64,000 bases of DNA from Endothia cerciana (Eukaryota > Ascomycota > Sordariomycetes > Diaporthales > Cryphonectriaceae). The DNA is taken from the NCBI GenBank assembly GCA_026119935.1, contig JALRMH010000077.1, positions 33,488-97,487 of the forward strand, read 5' to 3'. Each line of letters begins with the position of its first letter. Within the stretch, counting starts at the first letter, position 1. Of this stretch, positions 52,253 through 63,830 are shown one piece after another. The position numbers and the translations under genes were made by a program. The notes under the pieces are model-generated. The model was not told where the DNA came from. It made no database searches and worked only from the letters and a program-made list of their open reading frames with translations.

Positions 52253-54037
52253 CTACATGGTCTCCGTCTTGATGTGTTTCGCCTCGGGCTCCGCTTTGCA
52301 GTCGTCCCAGTCTTCGGACTTGGCCCGCTTGCGGCCGCACTTGTTCTCCCTCTCGGCATCTTCCTGCTTGGCGGCGGCGGGCAGTTGCCGCTCCGCCTCC
52401 TCCTTGCACTCCTTGAGGAACCGCCGCAGGGAGTGCATGATCCTGTTCTTCCCCCCGGCGAGGCACGCGCTGGCCGTCTGCATCCTCTCGACGGCCGCCG
52501 CGTCGAGCAGGTGGTGGTACGGTGTCTCCGGCGCCGCGCCTGGTCCCCACGACTTCGCATGCGGCGGGAAGCCCCGCTCCCACGCCTGCGCCGCCGCCTC
52601 GTCGCCCGCCGCGCGCGCCGCCGCTGCCGGGTCGCACACCTCCAGCTGGCCGCCGGGCCTGCACGTCACGAGCCCGTAGTGCAGAAAGCCAAAGTCCGGC
52701 TCGTGCAGCAACACGAGGGTGGCCTCGCCCGGCTCGATGGCGTCGAAGCCGTGCAGCCGCATGTGCTTCTTGAACGAGCCGTTTCCGACGGTCTCCTCAA
52801 AGGCCAGATCAAAAAGCTCGGTGGGGAAGGTCGAGGTGATGGCGCGCTCGTCGTCGACGCGCCCCGTCGCCATCAACAGCGGGAGCTTGAACGGCCAGCG
52901 TTCTCCGAGTCTGACATGCCCATCGCGCCGCGTGTTCATGTACGTCGCGAAGCGCGCCGCCGATGTGTACACCTCGCCGCGCGGCGCCCAGACGTCGTGT
53001 AGCGGGAAGGCGACCGTCTCGCCAAAGATGGGGGCCTTCTGGCCCGAGTCCTTTACGGTGTCGCGGAAGCGCGGGTGCAGGATCCAGGCGAGCTTGTCAG
53101 CGTCGAGCTGCGCGAGGCTCACGTTGCCCGGCCACGGGAGCTGCATCCACTCGGTCAGGGCGGGCGGCGGCCGCCGCCGCGCGTCGTCGGCGTCGTCGTC
53201 GTCGTCGTCGTCGGAATCGTCGGAATCGTCGGAATCGTCGGAATCGTCGGAATCGTCGGAATCGTCGTCGGAATCGTATCCCCTCGTCGTTTTGAGCGTC
53301 GTCCACACCAGCTGGCGGATGCGCGCCGGCCCCGGCACCATGGGCGGCACCGGCCCGCGGCGCACCGCACCCACTCTGCGCCGCTCGTCGCTCATCCGCT
53401 CCGTCAGTCGCCGCAGCGGCTCCAGGAAGCGCTCGCGGCTCATGAGCCGGGCGATGCGCGCATCCGACACGGCGGCCAGGTCCGGGTTGTCCCAGAGGCA
53501 AAGCTCGTCCAGCGGTGTGAGGTCGAGGATGCGGGCCACGTGGTCGGCCGTGATCCTGCGGTTGAAGGAGAGGTCCAGCAGCTCAAGCGGCGGCGCCACG
53601 GGCTCGCCCGCGTCTCTCTTCCTTCTTCTCGCTGCCAGAAAGGCTCGGTTCCCGTCGACGACGGTCCGCACCAGCTCGACGACGGTCTCTCCAGGCAAAT
53701 CATGGTAGTGGCTCAAGTCGAGGCCTTCCACATTGCACAGATTGTAGGGCTGGTGGCCGTGAGCGACCAGAATCAATGGCACGGCGCCTGGCATTGTGGG
53801 CGTGAACTGCTCGGAATGCTTCCGAATGAAGGCGTCCACGAGAGCTCGGAAGTCTTGGTCAAATTCATGCCGCGCCAGCTTGTGCTTCGTGCAGTTTGAA
53901 AGCAGCCCTTGGAGCCTGTCATCCAGCTTGCGCCCCTGCCCCTCCTTTATGGGCGCACATCTTTCGTTTGGCTCGGGATTTGTGTGCTGCGTCTCGTCCC
54001 TGAAGATGCATTTGTCATTGCTGTCGCTGTCCGACTT

Positions 54038-54078
<41 letters not shown>

Positions 54079-54896
54079 TGCCGCCGTCGCCATGTCCCTC
54101 GTCCGAGTCGTCCGGGTAGCTATGTGGAAACGAGGGCCAGGCCGCCTGGATTGTTGTCATGGGTATGATAGGCGCCGGCGCGGCATGGCGGCTTACACGT
54201 ACCGGCGCATAGTAGTCATCCCCATGGCCAAACGCCTTCAGGTACTGCTCGCCAGACAGCGGCCGAAGCTTGAGCGCGTCGTAGGTGCTCTTGCTGGACC
54301 GGCCGCACGATTGGCGGGAAGGCACCACAAAGGCGACGCTGCGGTCGGTCAGGTTGAGGATGGTGCACCCCGTCTCCCACGCTCCCCTCCAGTCGGGCGG
54401 CGCGTTCCACGGCCGAAAGCTGAAGCTGTGCAGGAACGAGACGCTGCGGTGCGTGAGGATGCCGAGAATAAGACACGTGCGCACGACGGGGAACTGCGGC
54501 AGATAGGCCGCGATGGCTTCTTTCTTGAGCTGCGCGACTTTCTTCTTCAGCGACTTCACCTCGGCGCGCGTGCCTTCCCGGGCTTCAAGCCGTTCTCGAG
54601 CTTCTTTCAGCTCGTCTCGGCATTTCCGGAACTCTGCTGGCGCATCCCGGCTCCATACATCGTCGGGCAGCGTCTCTGCGCGCGCCAGCTCGAGCTGGAT
54701 GAGATCTTCGTTCGCCTCGAACAGCGACAGTATACGGCTTGCAGCTACCCACACGTGTCAGCTGCTGTCGCCGTCCAAGTGCACAAACACAGGGAAGGGG
54801 TATCGTACCGTCCAGCTTGTCCGAACCGGGATCGTCACGTGGGATGTAGATGGCGTCTATGGGACGGTACGTGGTGTGCCATCCTGTTGGCGACAT
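52253..54896 (-). CDS. large acidic-repeat protein, 859 aa, two exons
   Basis: Exon 1 is 54896-54809, intron 54808-54745 (GTACGA...GGGTAG), exon 2 54744-52253; the frame joins as DKLDAASRILSLFE. It starts with an N-terminal coiled coil (ARERLEAREGTRAEVKSLKK). Two acidic low-complexity blocks follow, Asp13 (DNA 54039-54078) and (S/D-D)n from 9-bp repeats at 53207-53272. Between them lies a leucine-rich-repeat-like piece (LELLDLSFNRRITADHVARIL, LDELCLWDNPDL). The C-terminal third is folded, with a repeated FPLHDVWAPRGEVY-type segment, and ends in a Lys/Glu-rich nuclear-type tail (KCGRKRAKSEDWDD). Long frames on the opposite strand are shadows of the CGTCGT repeats. Function unknown. Confidence 0.75.
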
Positions 54897-55508
54897 AGAT
54901 TGGCAAGTCTCACGGGTAGAGAGATATGTTTACTGCAAGTGCCTCGCGATGTCGCCGACACAGCGGGGCTGGAAATGGGAAAGGGGAAAGGCCAAAAATA
55001 TATCATGGTCGACATGTTTGTTTGGGCAACAGATCGCGCTCTGGCCGCACAGGAAACGCGGCGCGCGAGCGTGCAATGCAAGCCGCGTGCGATATGACGT
55101 TGGGAGACTCCTGAGCAGCACTACTTGCTGAGAAGGAAGGGGGGAAAGGAGCTGACCGGGGGGTGGGGTAGGGGAATAGTGTTGGGGGTGTGTGTTTGTG
55201 CAATAGGCTCAACCAATACCTACTATTATACTACTGCCTGCACCAGTTCCCGCTAGCAAGGAGGATCCGAAAGGAGGACATGACAGGCATGTCGTACAGT
55301 CTGTATTCGAAGTTCTTCAGTTCTGGTATTGTTATAAGAAAATGAAGGAGACCAAGACTAGCTAGAGAGGATTTCAACGATAGAGCATCTAAAAGAGATA
55401 CACAGTGGAACCTCAACCTTTGTGCTGTCCTGCTTATAGTCCCTCTTGTGCTTGGCCTTTTGCTTCCTCTTCCCCTTTTCGTTCCTCTTCCCTCATCCTC
55501 GTCTCTTT
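54897..55508. other. intergenic region
   Basis: About 610 bp. Several overlapping short frames; none credible. Confidence 0.35.
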
Positions 55509-57104
55509 TTATTTCGACTTAGCAATCCCCGTCGGCCGACCGCTCTTCACCTCGAAGGGGTGGCTCGGGGCTGTACGCGCCCAGTTTGTCGTGGAACCAG
55601 GTCCCGCCCAGGATCTTAACCTCGCGCTTGTAGCACGGCTTGTCGGCATCGGCCATGTCGGCCGCCAGGTCCACGGCCTCGGCCATGGCGGCGAAGACGC
55701 GCTGCCAGGACCGAGCGTCGTCCTTGACGGCCGGCATTCCGTCCTGCACCTGCAGCTGCTCCAGACACGGGAGCTGGAACCTGTCGCCGTCGCGCCGGTG
55801 GCCCTCAAACGGGAGCAGGTCGACGGGCACCCACGGGCGTTTGGGGTCGGCCGCCGCCGGCTGTCGCATCGGCTGCCCCAGCAGCGGCAGGAGCCCGCAC
55901 AGCGACGCCCCCAGCGGCAGCTCCAAGGGCGCCGGCGCCGCCCAGAGCACCGGCCCGCCGACGCCGGCCATGCCGGGGCGCACGATGATGTTGTCGCCGC
56001 CGCAGCGCAGGTTGTGCGGCGCCGTGGGCCACGCGTCCGCATTGGCGCCATGGCAAAGTCGACGTACGACCGCAGCACCGCCTCGTACCGCGGCCCGTTG
56101 ACGGCCAGCGTGAGCCGCGGCGCCTCCGCCGAGAAGGGCCGCCCGCGCTGCGCCAGGGTGCCCGCGGGCGTGTACTTGGGCACGAAGTCGCCGTACGCCC
56201 TCCGCGCCGCCGCAATCGCGGCCTCGTCCACGGCCTTGTCAGTGAAGTAAAACAGCGTCATGCGGGCGTCCGCATCCGCGGCGGCATCCTCCTCCACCAC
56301 CTCCACCATGTAGCTGTCGGCGAACTGGAACTCGGAGACACAGGCGTGGGCGGTTCGCGGCGACGACGACGAGTAGGCCTCCAGGCAGAAGGCATCGCAG
56401 CGGGCGCGATCCACGCCCGGGTGGGCGTCGAAGAAGGCGAGCACGCGCTCGATGGCCAGCAGCGGCAGGCGCGAGCCGTCCACGGCGGCCTGCAGGCCCG
56501 TCGCGACGTCGGGCGCCGTCCAGTCGACCGTCTTCCACGGCGCGAAGAGCGCGGCGGGCTTGTCGAGGAGCGCGCGCCGTTGGGTGTCGGCTTCGTGCTC
56601 GCGTTTCCGCAGGTCGTATTGCCTGTCGCGGTCGCGCTTCCGACCGCCACGTTTTGTATAACGCGCCCACCATTGTCCCCACTTGAGCAGGAATTCTTCG
56701 TCGTAGTCAGACTCGGCGTCTTCAGTCTCTCCCGGATCCATCAGCCTATCGTCCCCTGAGGAAAATTTGTCTGATTCGGACTCTGATGCTTGGCCAGAGT
56801 GGTCGGGATTGGAATCATGGTCTGATTTGCGTAGTCTCTTGTTGCGGCGTCTACCATAGGAGTCGGTCGGCTCCTCGTCGGAATCCGAGCTCGAAGCAGC
56901 GTCGGCGTCGTTGTCATTCACTTCTCGTGGCAGCACATACTGGGCTTCTTGCCCGTTCTCTTTTAGTTCCTCTTCAAGTAGATCCAGATCGTGGTCCGCC
57001 TTATTCCGGGTTTCTTGATTGTCGACCCATCCGGGACGAGGCAGAGCACAGGAGCGACGAGTGCATCGAGCATCACATGTACAGCGAGTGTTGAGGGACG
57101 CCAT
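55509..57104 (-). pseudogene. acidic/basic hypothetical protein with a frameshift, ~530 aa
   Basis: The frame from 57104 encodes Ser/Asp-rich and Lys/Arg-rich disordered segments (RRRNKRLRKSDHD, GGRKRDRDRQYDLRKRE). A folded domain follows, TVDWTAPDVATGLQAAVDG through RSYVDFAM. Near 56050-56060 it drops out of the natural frame. The next frame continues in protein-like fashion from about 56052 (NADAWPTAPHNLRC) to a stop at 55519 (GTWFHDKLGAY). The shift is one base, so this is either a lesion or a sequencing indel. No family is recognised. Like the 52253-54896 gene it combines acidic tracts with a nuclear-type basic region, though clear homology between the two was not seen. Confidence 0.55.
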
Positions 57105-57689
57105 TCGGCCCAGACGCAGCCGGGAAATGGAGAGCCAAAGTCAGGACGCGGATGCGAACAGAAAGACAGACCGCGCGCCAAGACACGAGACTGAGAAGAG
57201 CGGTAAAGAGGACAAGCCGGTATGGCGTCGTAAGACATGGCAAGCAAACCCAGGGGACAAAGGGGCTTGATTTTTATCCATAGACAGCTGATAGACGCAC
57301 GCCCCTTACAAACGTTGCCGTGCAGAGTCCACAAACGCGTCGAGAATGCCCGCCACCGTGATTTTCTGCGCAGGTGACACACATTTTGGTTAGTTACTAT
57401 TGCGTTGCTTGGGCAGCGTGTAGGAAAAGTAGCGGACCCAGGTAATAGAGGGCGATAAACTTTGGAGGATTCTCCTTTGTTGGTTGAGCGTGAGCGAAAT
57501 GCACAGCGGCGGCTGCAGCCTGGGCCTCTCTAGCTTGAAAAATTACAAGTGGAAAAATTGCCTTTGCAATTTTACATTTGGCTAGTGGCTACTACGTCCC
57601 CGCTCCATCTGGAACTACTGCGAGCCACAGCAGGAAGGGATTGTTGCGAAACTTTCCTTGTTGCATTCTGCGCTGCAGAGCTTGGCTAG
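57105..57689. other. gene-free region
   Basis: No credible coding frame. Confidence 0.35.
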
Positions 57690-57991
57690 CAGCATTTGAG
57701 AGTAGACAGATGACAGAACGAGGCTGGGTGGGCTTGAGGGACTGGCCAAAACTGTGTCATGAGTGGTACGTCAACAAGGAACCAAAGCCGCCTCTCAGTG
57801 GACGATGCAACACCCCTGACTGCCACCTATGCACACTGAGAGACTTTTCTGTCAGGTCGCCGGTTCTCCGCCTACGAATAGACGTAGAGCCCCTCACTGC
57901 CTCGGAAACGATGACCGTTTTGTGCAGCAATGATTGGGAACGAGGTGCTCGAATCATTCCTCAGGTGTGTGAGCACTTGAGACAAGGCTAG
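57690..57991 (+). repeat. dispersed repeat with coding-like frame, copy 2
   Basis: The frame reads GLRDWPKLCHEWYVNKEP, CNTPDCHLC and continues to WERGARIIPQVCEHLRQ. The first part is a near-copy of 24655-24850 (minus). This copy extends about 100 bp further to the right than the shared part. No intron or start codon of quality is seen. Confidence 0.6.
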
Positions 57992-59904
57992 GCAGGCAAC
58001 TCTAAGAGGGCCTTGGGTGGCTGGCGTAAATCGATTCGAGTGGAGCGCTGTTTATTGTTCATATGCAGATACTTAGTAAGATGCTGGGCAGGTAACTACC
58101 TAGGTACCCGGAGGCCACAATCGGACTGCCTTGTCTATAAATATCAGGTAGCCGGAGCCGTGCTCCCATCAAATGGATCGTAATCAACACCATCTTCTCA
58201 TCCTTCTGCACACAAGTAGTTGAGATTTCAATACATCCTTATTATGTACAGGTTCTCTGTTTTTGAAAACGCAGGTTTTACTTGCCTCTTAACACATCCA
58301 GACAAAGGAATATTTAGATTATGTGTAAGTCCCCCATCATATATATCGTTGACAAGCCTTATACTAAGAAAAAGAAAAACACAATAGGAAAAAGGCCACA
58401 CGGTCCATTATACTAGAGAAGAGTGTCGATCTCGGGGATTCTGCACTGGTCTTTGCCGGGCACCTGTCGTTATTTGCGATTGTTGCAAGCGTTCACACGA
58501 AGGGCTGAGCGACGATGTCCTACCTTCGTACGAGCACGTAAACATTGAAGAGGAGCGCGTGGTCGTAGTGGTTCGTTCGCTTCTATATAATCCCCAGGCC
58601 GAGGCAAGACTGACGAGATTCTAGCATGGGATACTCATTCGTGTACTACGTGTGGTAGCGCGATGGTGGTAGTGCAAATGCATTGTCTGTTGTTGTTGCG
58701 AGGAAGAAAGGTAGACCTCACGCTCGGCTAGACGGGAATTTGTAGGCAAGCTCTTCGAGTGCAAGAGGCACAGACAGAGGCGTGAGGTAATTACCTACCC
58801 TATAGGCCAGGTAGGCAGGTGTTCGTGCCTGCTATTACTTAGCAGGCACTCTAAGCGCGCTACTGCGCAAGATCATTCAATGAACGACGACGTCCGGCGA
58901 TGACAAATCGTGACCTGCATAGCTAGGTACCTATTTATTCATTACCACAGAACAATCGACAAGCCCAACTCAGAGACAAAGTGTGGGCGCATTTTCTTTT
59001 GGCCGCCGGGAAGATGCCGAAAATTTGTGCAAACGGATAAAAAATGATTGTGCAATTTCAAAAACTCGCCGTTTTCCCTGCGCGTGCAGCACATTAGCCA
59101 TGGCGCAGGACCGAGAGGGAGCTGCACCCAGAGTCTAAGCCTCAAATAAGTCCTCAACACAGAGAGAAGATCAAAGTAGGCGCAAGAAAAGTTTAAAGAG
59201 ACCGGATTCTAACAATTGTCCTTGCCTTTTATTTTTAAGATAAATAGCCACAGATCTATAGCACTATTGCGCGCGCTAGTTAGATCTCTGCTCTAAATGT
59301 CTATGGCAGGGGTAGCCTCACACTCGCCTGCAGACTTCCCCGAAATCTGCCCACCGCTCAAATCCCATTTTCAAGACTACCCCAAAGCCGAAAACTCATT
59401 CTCAGGAAAGAGAAAGAGGAAAATAAGAAATCGGAAAAAGGTTGAACGGATATTGTGCCCAACCTTCAAACTGTTAACCACCTGGGCATACGTGCGTTCA
59501 CCACGCATCCAAAGAAGGGTGCAAAGCCGCCATTGTGCGTGCAAGCTCTAGAGCTGGCTGGCGCCCGCGCATCTCGCTCACAGCACCTGGGCAGCAGCAG
59601 AAGACTCAAAAGGCCTTCTGGTAGGCTAGGCTGAGAAGTATAAAGATTGTGACTCATCGTAATTATTATAAATTACTTAGAAAGGGGGGCGCGTAGCGCA
59701 AGCGAGAAGGGGATTAAGGCACAGAAGAGAGGAGGAGGAGGGGAGCGAGGTAGAGCAGATAAGAAGGCGACGAAGGGTACTTATAAACAGAAAACGGCCA
59801 GAGTAGGGTACAAGGGAACTAGAAAACGGATGCGGATAACTGCCTGTCAGAAAACAGTCGGGTATAGTGTAGCGGTAACATCCATGAAAAATATGCGCGT
59901 TGGT
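57992..59904. other. gene-free region
   Basis: About 1.9 kb. Contains several copies of the ctaggtacc/taggtac palindrome-like string (58090-58110, 58921-58931) but no credible gene. Confidence 0.4.
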
Positions 59905-60642
59905 CTAGACGTTACTATCTGTCAGATCGAAGAGGTCGTCTCTAGTGCTACGGCTTTGCACTCGTGACGGCCCATCCTGCGCTTGCCCTGCCTGGTTCTG
60001 CTGTTCGACGTGCCCTTCAGAGATTCCCACCTGAGGCTGGTGAGAGTCAAGAGTCCGAGTCTGCGGCCGTCGATACTCATTTGCAGCTTCTTGCTCGTTC
60101 TATACGGGCGGCGAATAGTCTTCATCGACTTCAGGCACGTACCTAGTCGCGTAGGTGCAGGAGCGGGACCGACTAGCGAGGCAGTTAGAGCAACAACTCC
60201 GAAAGGTCCCCTCAAGAACGACACAGGAGCGGAACGGCCGCATATCATCCTCACATTGCGCGCACGGCTGCGGTACCTCCTCTCCGCGGCTGTGACAGAG
60301 GAGAGCCTCCGTCGTTCTATCATCTCCTACCCATAAGCCTCGAAATATACCCTCCAGGAGGCCCATCCTTCCCGAGACAGCGCGTTGGAGAGGCAAGCGA
60401 TAGACGTCAAATTGGGCTTCCGTACGAACAAATGCTGGCGCCACGTCGGCGGCATGCCATGTGACAATACCGATCCGGACGTTTCTTGCGTCTTCGGGTC
60501 GAGGCTGTCGTGGAATGGCAACGTAGATGCCTGGAAAGGCTTCGAGCCAACGGTGTGGCTTTACCATGATAGCTGTCAGCGTCATATCATATGTGCATAG
60601 CAGGCGCGGGCTTCTTACGAGGATGTCTCGATCTTGATCCAT
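59905..60642 (-). CDS. Cys-rich DUF3716-like protein, two exons (donor uncertain)
   Basis: Exon 1 starts at 60642 (MDQDRDILVRSPR) and runs to about 60139 or 60143. Exon 2 is 60099-59905. Two donors are possible: GTACGT at 60142 (better consensus, gives a basic tail) or GTGCCT at 60138 (gives a natural acidic end, DDLFDLTDSNV). Residues 125-165 hold CAQCEDDMRPFRSC then SCCSNCLASRSRSC, the paired-Cys pattern of fungal DUF3716-type zinc-binding domains. The N-terminal 120 residues look folded (FDVYRLPLQRAVSGRMGLLEG). Function unknown. It is the first complete-looking gene inside the captain, on the same strand. Confidence 0.5.
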
Positions 60643-61229
60643 GGTGTCTGTAGAAGGGAGGCTGTAGCGAAAAAGAGAAAAACATTGTCGACAGCAGCAG
60701 ATGGGGACGGGACGTCTTATATAAGTACTCGGCCTGTCATACTACATACTACATACTAGGGTGATTCTCCCATCGCGCTATAGCTGTACACATCGCCGCA
60801 CACCTACCCCGCCGCTCTCCAGTCCGGTTCGGCGTCGCGGGTCCATCCACGCCCCAAAGGGATGCCATGAACCTGGCTCACGTGGTTGCCCCATGAAATC
60901 CTGCCGAACTTCTCACAGAAAGGGGCGGCACTAAAGGCGGCGTCACAGCCAGGGTAGGGACAGAGGAACGTTTCCGCGTCCAGGATCGCGGCGTGGGTTT
61001 TCTGCTAGTATATGGCCAGTGCATCGACTCTGTACGTTCGCTCTCGCTGGACTTTCCCGGCCGACTTGTCGCCCTACTGGCAGAAACCACAAGGGTACTT
61101 GGTGGTGGTCTAAGTCCCTGCCCTCGCCTTTGGTTTGGGAGCCTCTGCTCCTGACGTCGAAGCTTGTGACTCGTCCGTGCCCTTCGCTCCTTCTGCGCAC
61201 CTAGCGCGTAGCCTGCGTCCCACCCCGCC

Positions 61230-63096
61230 TCGATGTACTCTACTCTGTTTGAGGAGACACAGTCGGCTGATAGCGAGACTGATCTGGACACGCAGCTCGC
61301 GGATGGCCTCTTCGGACGTCGCGTCACTTGCGCCGGCAAAGAGGTCGGCTACCAGTTGCCTGTCTGGCAGCTTATGCTCTGCCGACGGCTCAAGGGCGGT
61401 TTTGTCCGGCTCTTCCCCGTCTAGCTGCCGTGCGACCTCCTAAGCATGAACTGTGTTGTGAAAATCCTGGATCGCTTGGTCAAGGCGATTCTTTGACAGC
61501 CTTAGCTTCGTTTCTCGCGATATGATACTACCGTGGGATCATTGTACACTTCTTGTCTCTGCTCTTCGGTCAGCCTCGTTGGGGCGCCCCCGTATCGATG
61601 TAAGCGGCCCATGCGCTCCATGAGATCCACCTGGCGTTCACTCCCAAAGGTGATCGCTTGGCAATCAGCAGTAATGAAGTCGGGCATATAGTAGGCAACG
61701 TAAGTCGATGAATTGCCCTGGCGATGACCCATCGCTTTGTTCCGCTCCTCCGGAGTAAGTGCCTCTGAAGGATAGAGTTAGCTATATATCACGACTCTGC
61801 TGTCAAGAGGGGAGACCTACCGTTGAGCTTTCTGCCCGACCCTCGTCGAATGTCGTAGAACGCGAGGTCCTTTAAATAGCCCGTCGCCCGCCCTAAGCTG
61901 TGGAATTTCTGACGAGCCGTCTCGTAGGGGAGTGGCTTGGTAGGGCTGATGGCTTTCCCGTAGCCGCTTGCTTCGGTCGCCCGGAACACCGGCCGGTCCA
62001 TCCACTCCTCGCTCCATGGCAAACGGATGCGGTCTGCCTTATCAGGGACTCGCATAGAGTGGAGCTGCTCCAGACTCGTGATATCGTTCAGGAATGCCTT
62101 ATCCGCAAGAGCAAGCGCTAGTATATGGAGGACGGGATCGTGGAGCAGGGTCGGCTCTTCGTGAAGTCCAAAAATCATACGGCCTCCAGCCTTCTTCTTC
62201 ACATGCTGGAGATCCCAACGGAGGCCGATGCGGGCAATAGTACTTCCTGGAGCGGGCCGGAATATCTGGAATTCAACGTGGCGATACAGAACATTGCCGA
62301 TCAGTGCATCTGGACGGGTTGTTGTAGCAGCGGCGATGATAAGGATCAACGCCATCTGTGCTCGGAGTCGTTCGTGAGGCATGTTCTCGGTGTCATTGAC
62401 CCAAAGATGGTAAAGGATCCGATCGAGGTCATCGACGAACAGGCCCGACTTGTCTTTTTAGGAAGTGTCGAGACTAAACAAGGGGACCAGTTCGCCGTTG
62501 ATCCACTGCGGTAGAGCTGGTTAGCAGAGGCCCCTATACTGGCTGATCTTTCGTTCTTACATTGGTAACGTCCCGGAGGATCTCCTCTGTCATCCATCTG
62601 CCGGTGGCTTCATTGAAAATCATGCAGAGCCACCTCCAGTACGTCTTGACGGTAGATGCTTTCTTAACCCGGGACCTTGGCTTGGTCACTAGCCACCGGA
62701 GGTAAGCCTTAAAGATTGCTGCGTTAGGATCGACGAGTTTGTCGTGTGGATTGATGCCAGCCTCTGTCGCGAATCTGTCGAGCATAAGCATGTACAAATA
62801 TCTGATGCTTAGAGCTTAAGATAGGGTACTTACTTGCGCCATTTCTCGAGTTGCCTTGCTAAGGCTTTTTGTGTCTTCTCGCCATGATTGGCAGCCGTAG
62901 GGCCCTTTTCGGCGTACTGTTGAATTATCTGCTGGATGCTATTGGCAGCGTTGGTTTCGCCGTCCTGGGCGAGACAGTCGATGGAAAAACGACTTTGCGA
63001 GTAGCTGACAGCTCCTCCGTCGTCGCTGCCCTCGTCGATGTCGTCATCGCTACATCCACTGCTGTCAGAACTCTCGACATCGTTGCTATCGTCCAT
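61230..63096 (-). pseudogene. DUF3435 tyrosine recombinase: Starship captain, degenerate
   Basis: Start at 63096 (MDDSNDVESSDSS). Exons 63096-62834, 62801-62561, 62505-61821 and 61764 onward; introns of 32, 55 and 56 bp all restore frame. The N-terminal helix-rich region carries KAYLRWLVTK and KKASTVKTYWRWL. The recombinase core has TTTRPDALIG (first catalytic Arg), YDIRRGSG (second Arg) and MGHRQGNSSTYVAYYMPD (His region and Tyr). Lesions are TAA at 62460-62458 (LDTS-stop-KDK), a frameshift plus stop near 61502-61515, and TAG at about 61440 in the continuing frame (HNTVHA-stop-EVARQL). Intact captains excise and insert the whole Starship and are normally the first gene at its 5' end, reading inward. 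Here that places the 5' end to the right, at 63.1-63.9 kb. Confidence 0.85.
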
Positions 63097-63830
63097 GCTT
63101 TCATAGAAGAGGAGCGGGGGCCGAGGCCGACGTCCAGCTCGGGATCGAGGTAATTCCGGCGGGCGTGAGGATACTGCTCGTTCCGTTGGCTGGTCTATGG
63201 CCAAGCCAAGGGGGGGCGGCCGCGCCACGGGGGTGCTCTTCCTCACCCCCCGGCGTTGATAGGCTCGTCGTGGATGATCTATGATACATGCGCAAATTGA
63301 GGAACAGTACAAGGACGGGTGGAAGGGGAGATGAATGAATCTGTTCTGTATCTTTGTGAACAGGTTTGACACGGTAATAATGGATGCCTGCACATGTGGG
63401 CTTGCCGTACACAGGTGCAGCCGGTTGGTTGGCTTCAGGTTCTCGAGCTGATCTGGAGCACGTTCATCGCCTCCTCGACGACAAATCGACCACGCCATGA
63501 CGACAAATCTTAGAAATCGTCTACACCACCAAAACTATTGGTCCGAAACCGTCCATGCTATCAATAGCTTTCAGCTTTATACAGCGAGGATCAGACGATC
63601 GGTTAATCATTGGACATAGCCGATTTAAAGTTAATGGGCCCAGAAGCAATTCACACAGTGAGGGTACGGTCTGAACGCGGCCTGAACGCAGCCTGAACGC
63701 GACCTGAACGCGGCCTTCACGATAGGCCGCTGTAAAACAAGCAGGCGGTGTAGATTTTCGTGAGCGCTCTAAAAGTGGAAAGAGCGGGGTAATGCTGTCA
63801 TAGTTGCCTCTTTAAGCCAGATGCACAGAG
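63097..63830. promoter_or_regulatory. captain upstream region
   Basis: The open frame can be extended upstream to 63498 in the same phase, but that part is Pro/Arg-rich and unlike captain proteins. The promoter and the element terminus are expected here. A cacgggg...cccgg GC-rich block occurs at 63210-63250. Confidence 0.35.
63671..63714 (+). repeat. four tandem 11-bp units near the presumed Starship 5' end
   Basis: ctgaacgc(gg/ag/ga/gg)c is repeated four times without gaps at 63671, 63682, 63693 and 63704. It lies about 575 bp upstream of the captain start, the place expected for recombinase binding or subterminal repeats. No other copy was noticed in the window. Confidence 0.8.

Larger units (their letters stand above)
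42125..63096 (-). mobile_element. putative Starship, captain-proximal part (minimum extent; termini not found)
   Basis: The claim rests on gene content and order: an inward-reading DUF3435 captain at 61.2-63.1 kb, and patatin-like (42.1-44.4 kb) and DUF3723-like (44.6-46.8 kb) genes to its left, both recurrent Starship cargo. Between them lie small lineage-specific genes and no conserved housekeeping gene. The 3' end could lie anywhere left of 42 kb, possibly left of the kinase and even of the Argonaute gene, or outside the window. No direct repeats that could be target duplications were identified by eye. Confidence 0.45.

Noticed and set aside
52172..53899. overlapping plus-strand ORFs up to 329 codons
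   Set aside because: Antisense shadows of the 859-aa minus-strand gene.
53909..54898. 329-codon plus-strand ORF with poly-Val
   Set aside because: The Val run is the complement of the Asp repeat of the minus-strand gene; the minus frame splices cleanly and has natural composition.
16294..63096. claim that the whole 16-63 kb region is one Starship carrying Argonaute
   Set aside because: No left terminus or target duplication was found. The 20-31 kb stretch could equally be host DNA, so this is kept only as a question.
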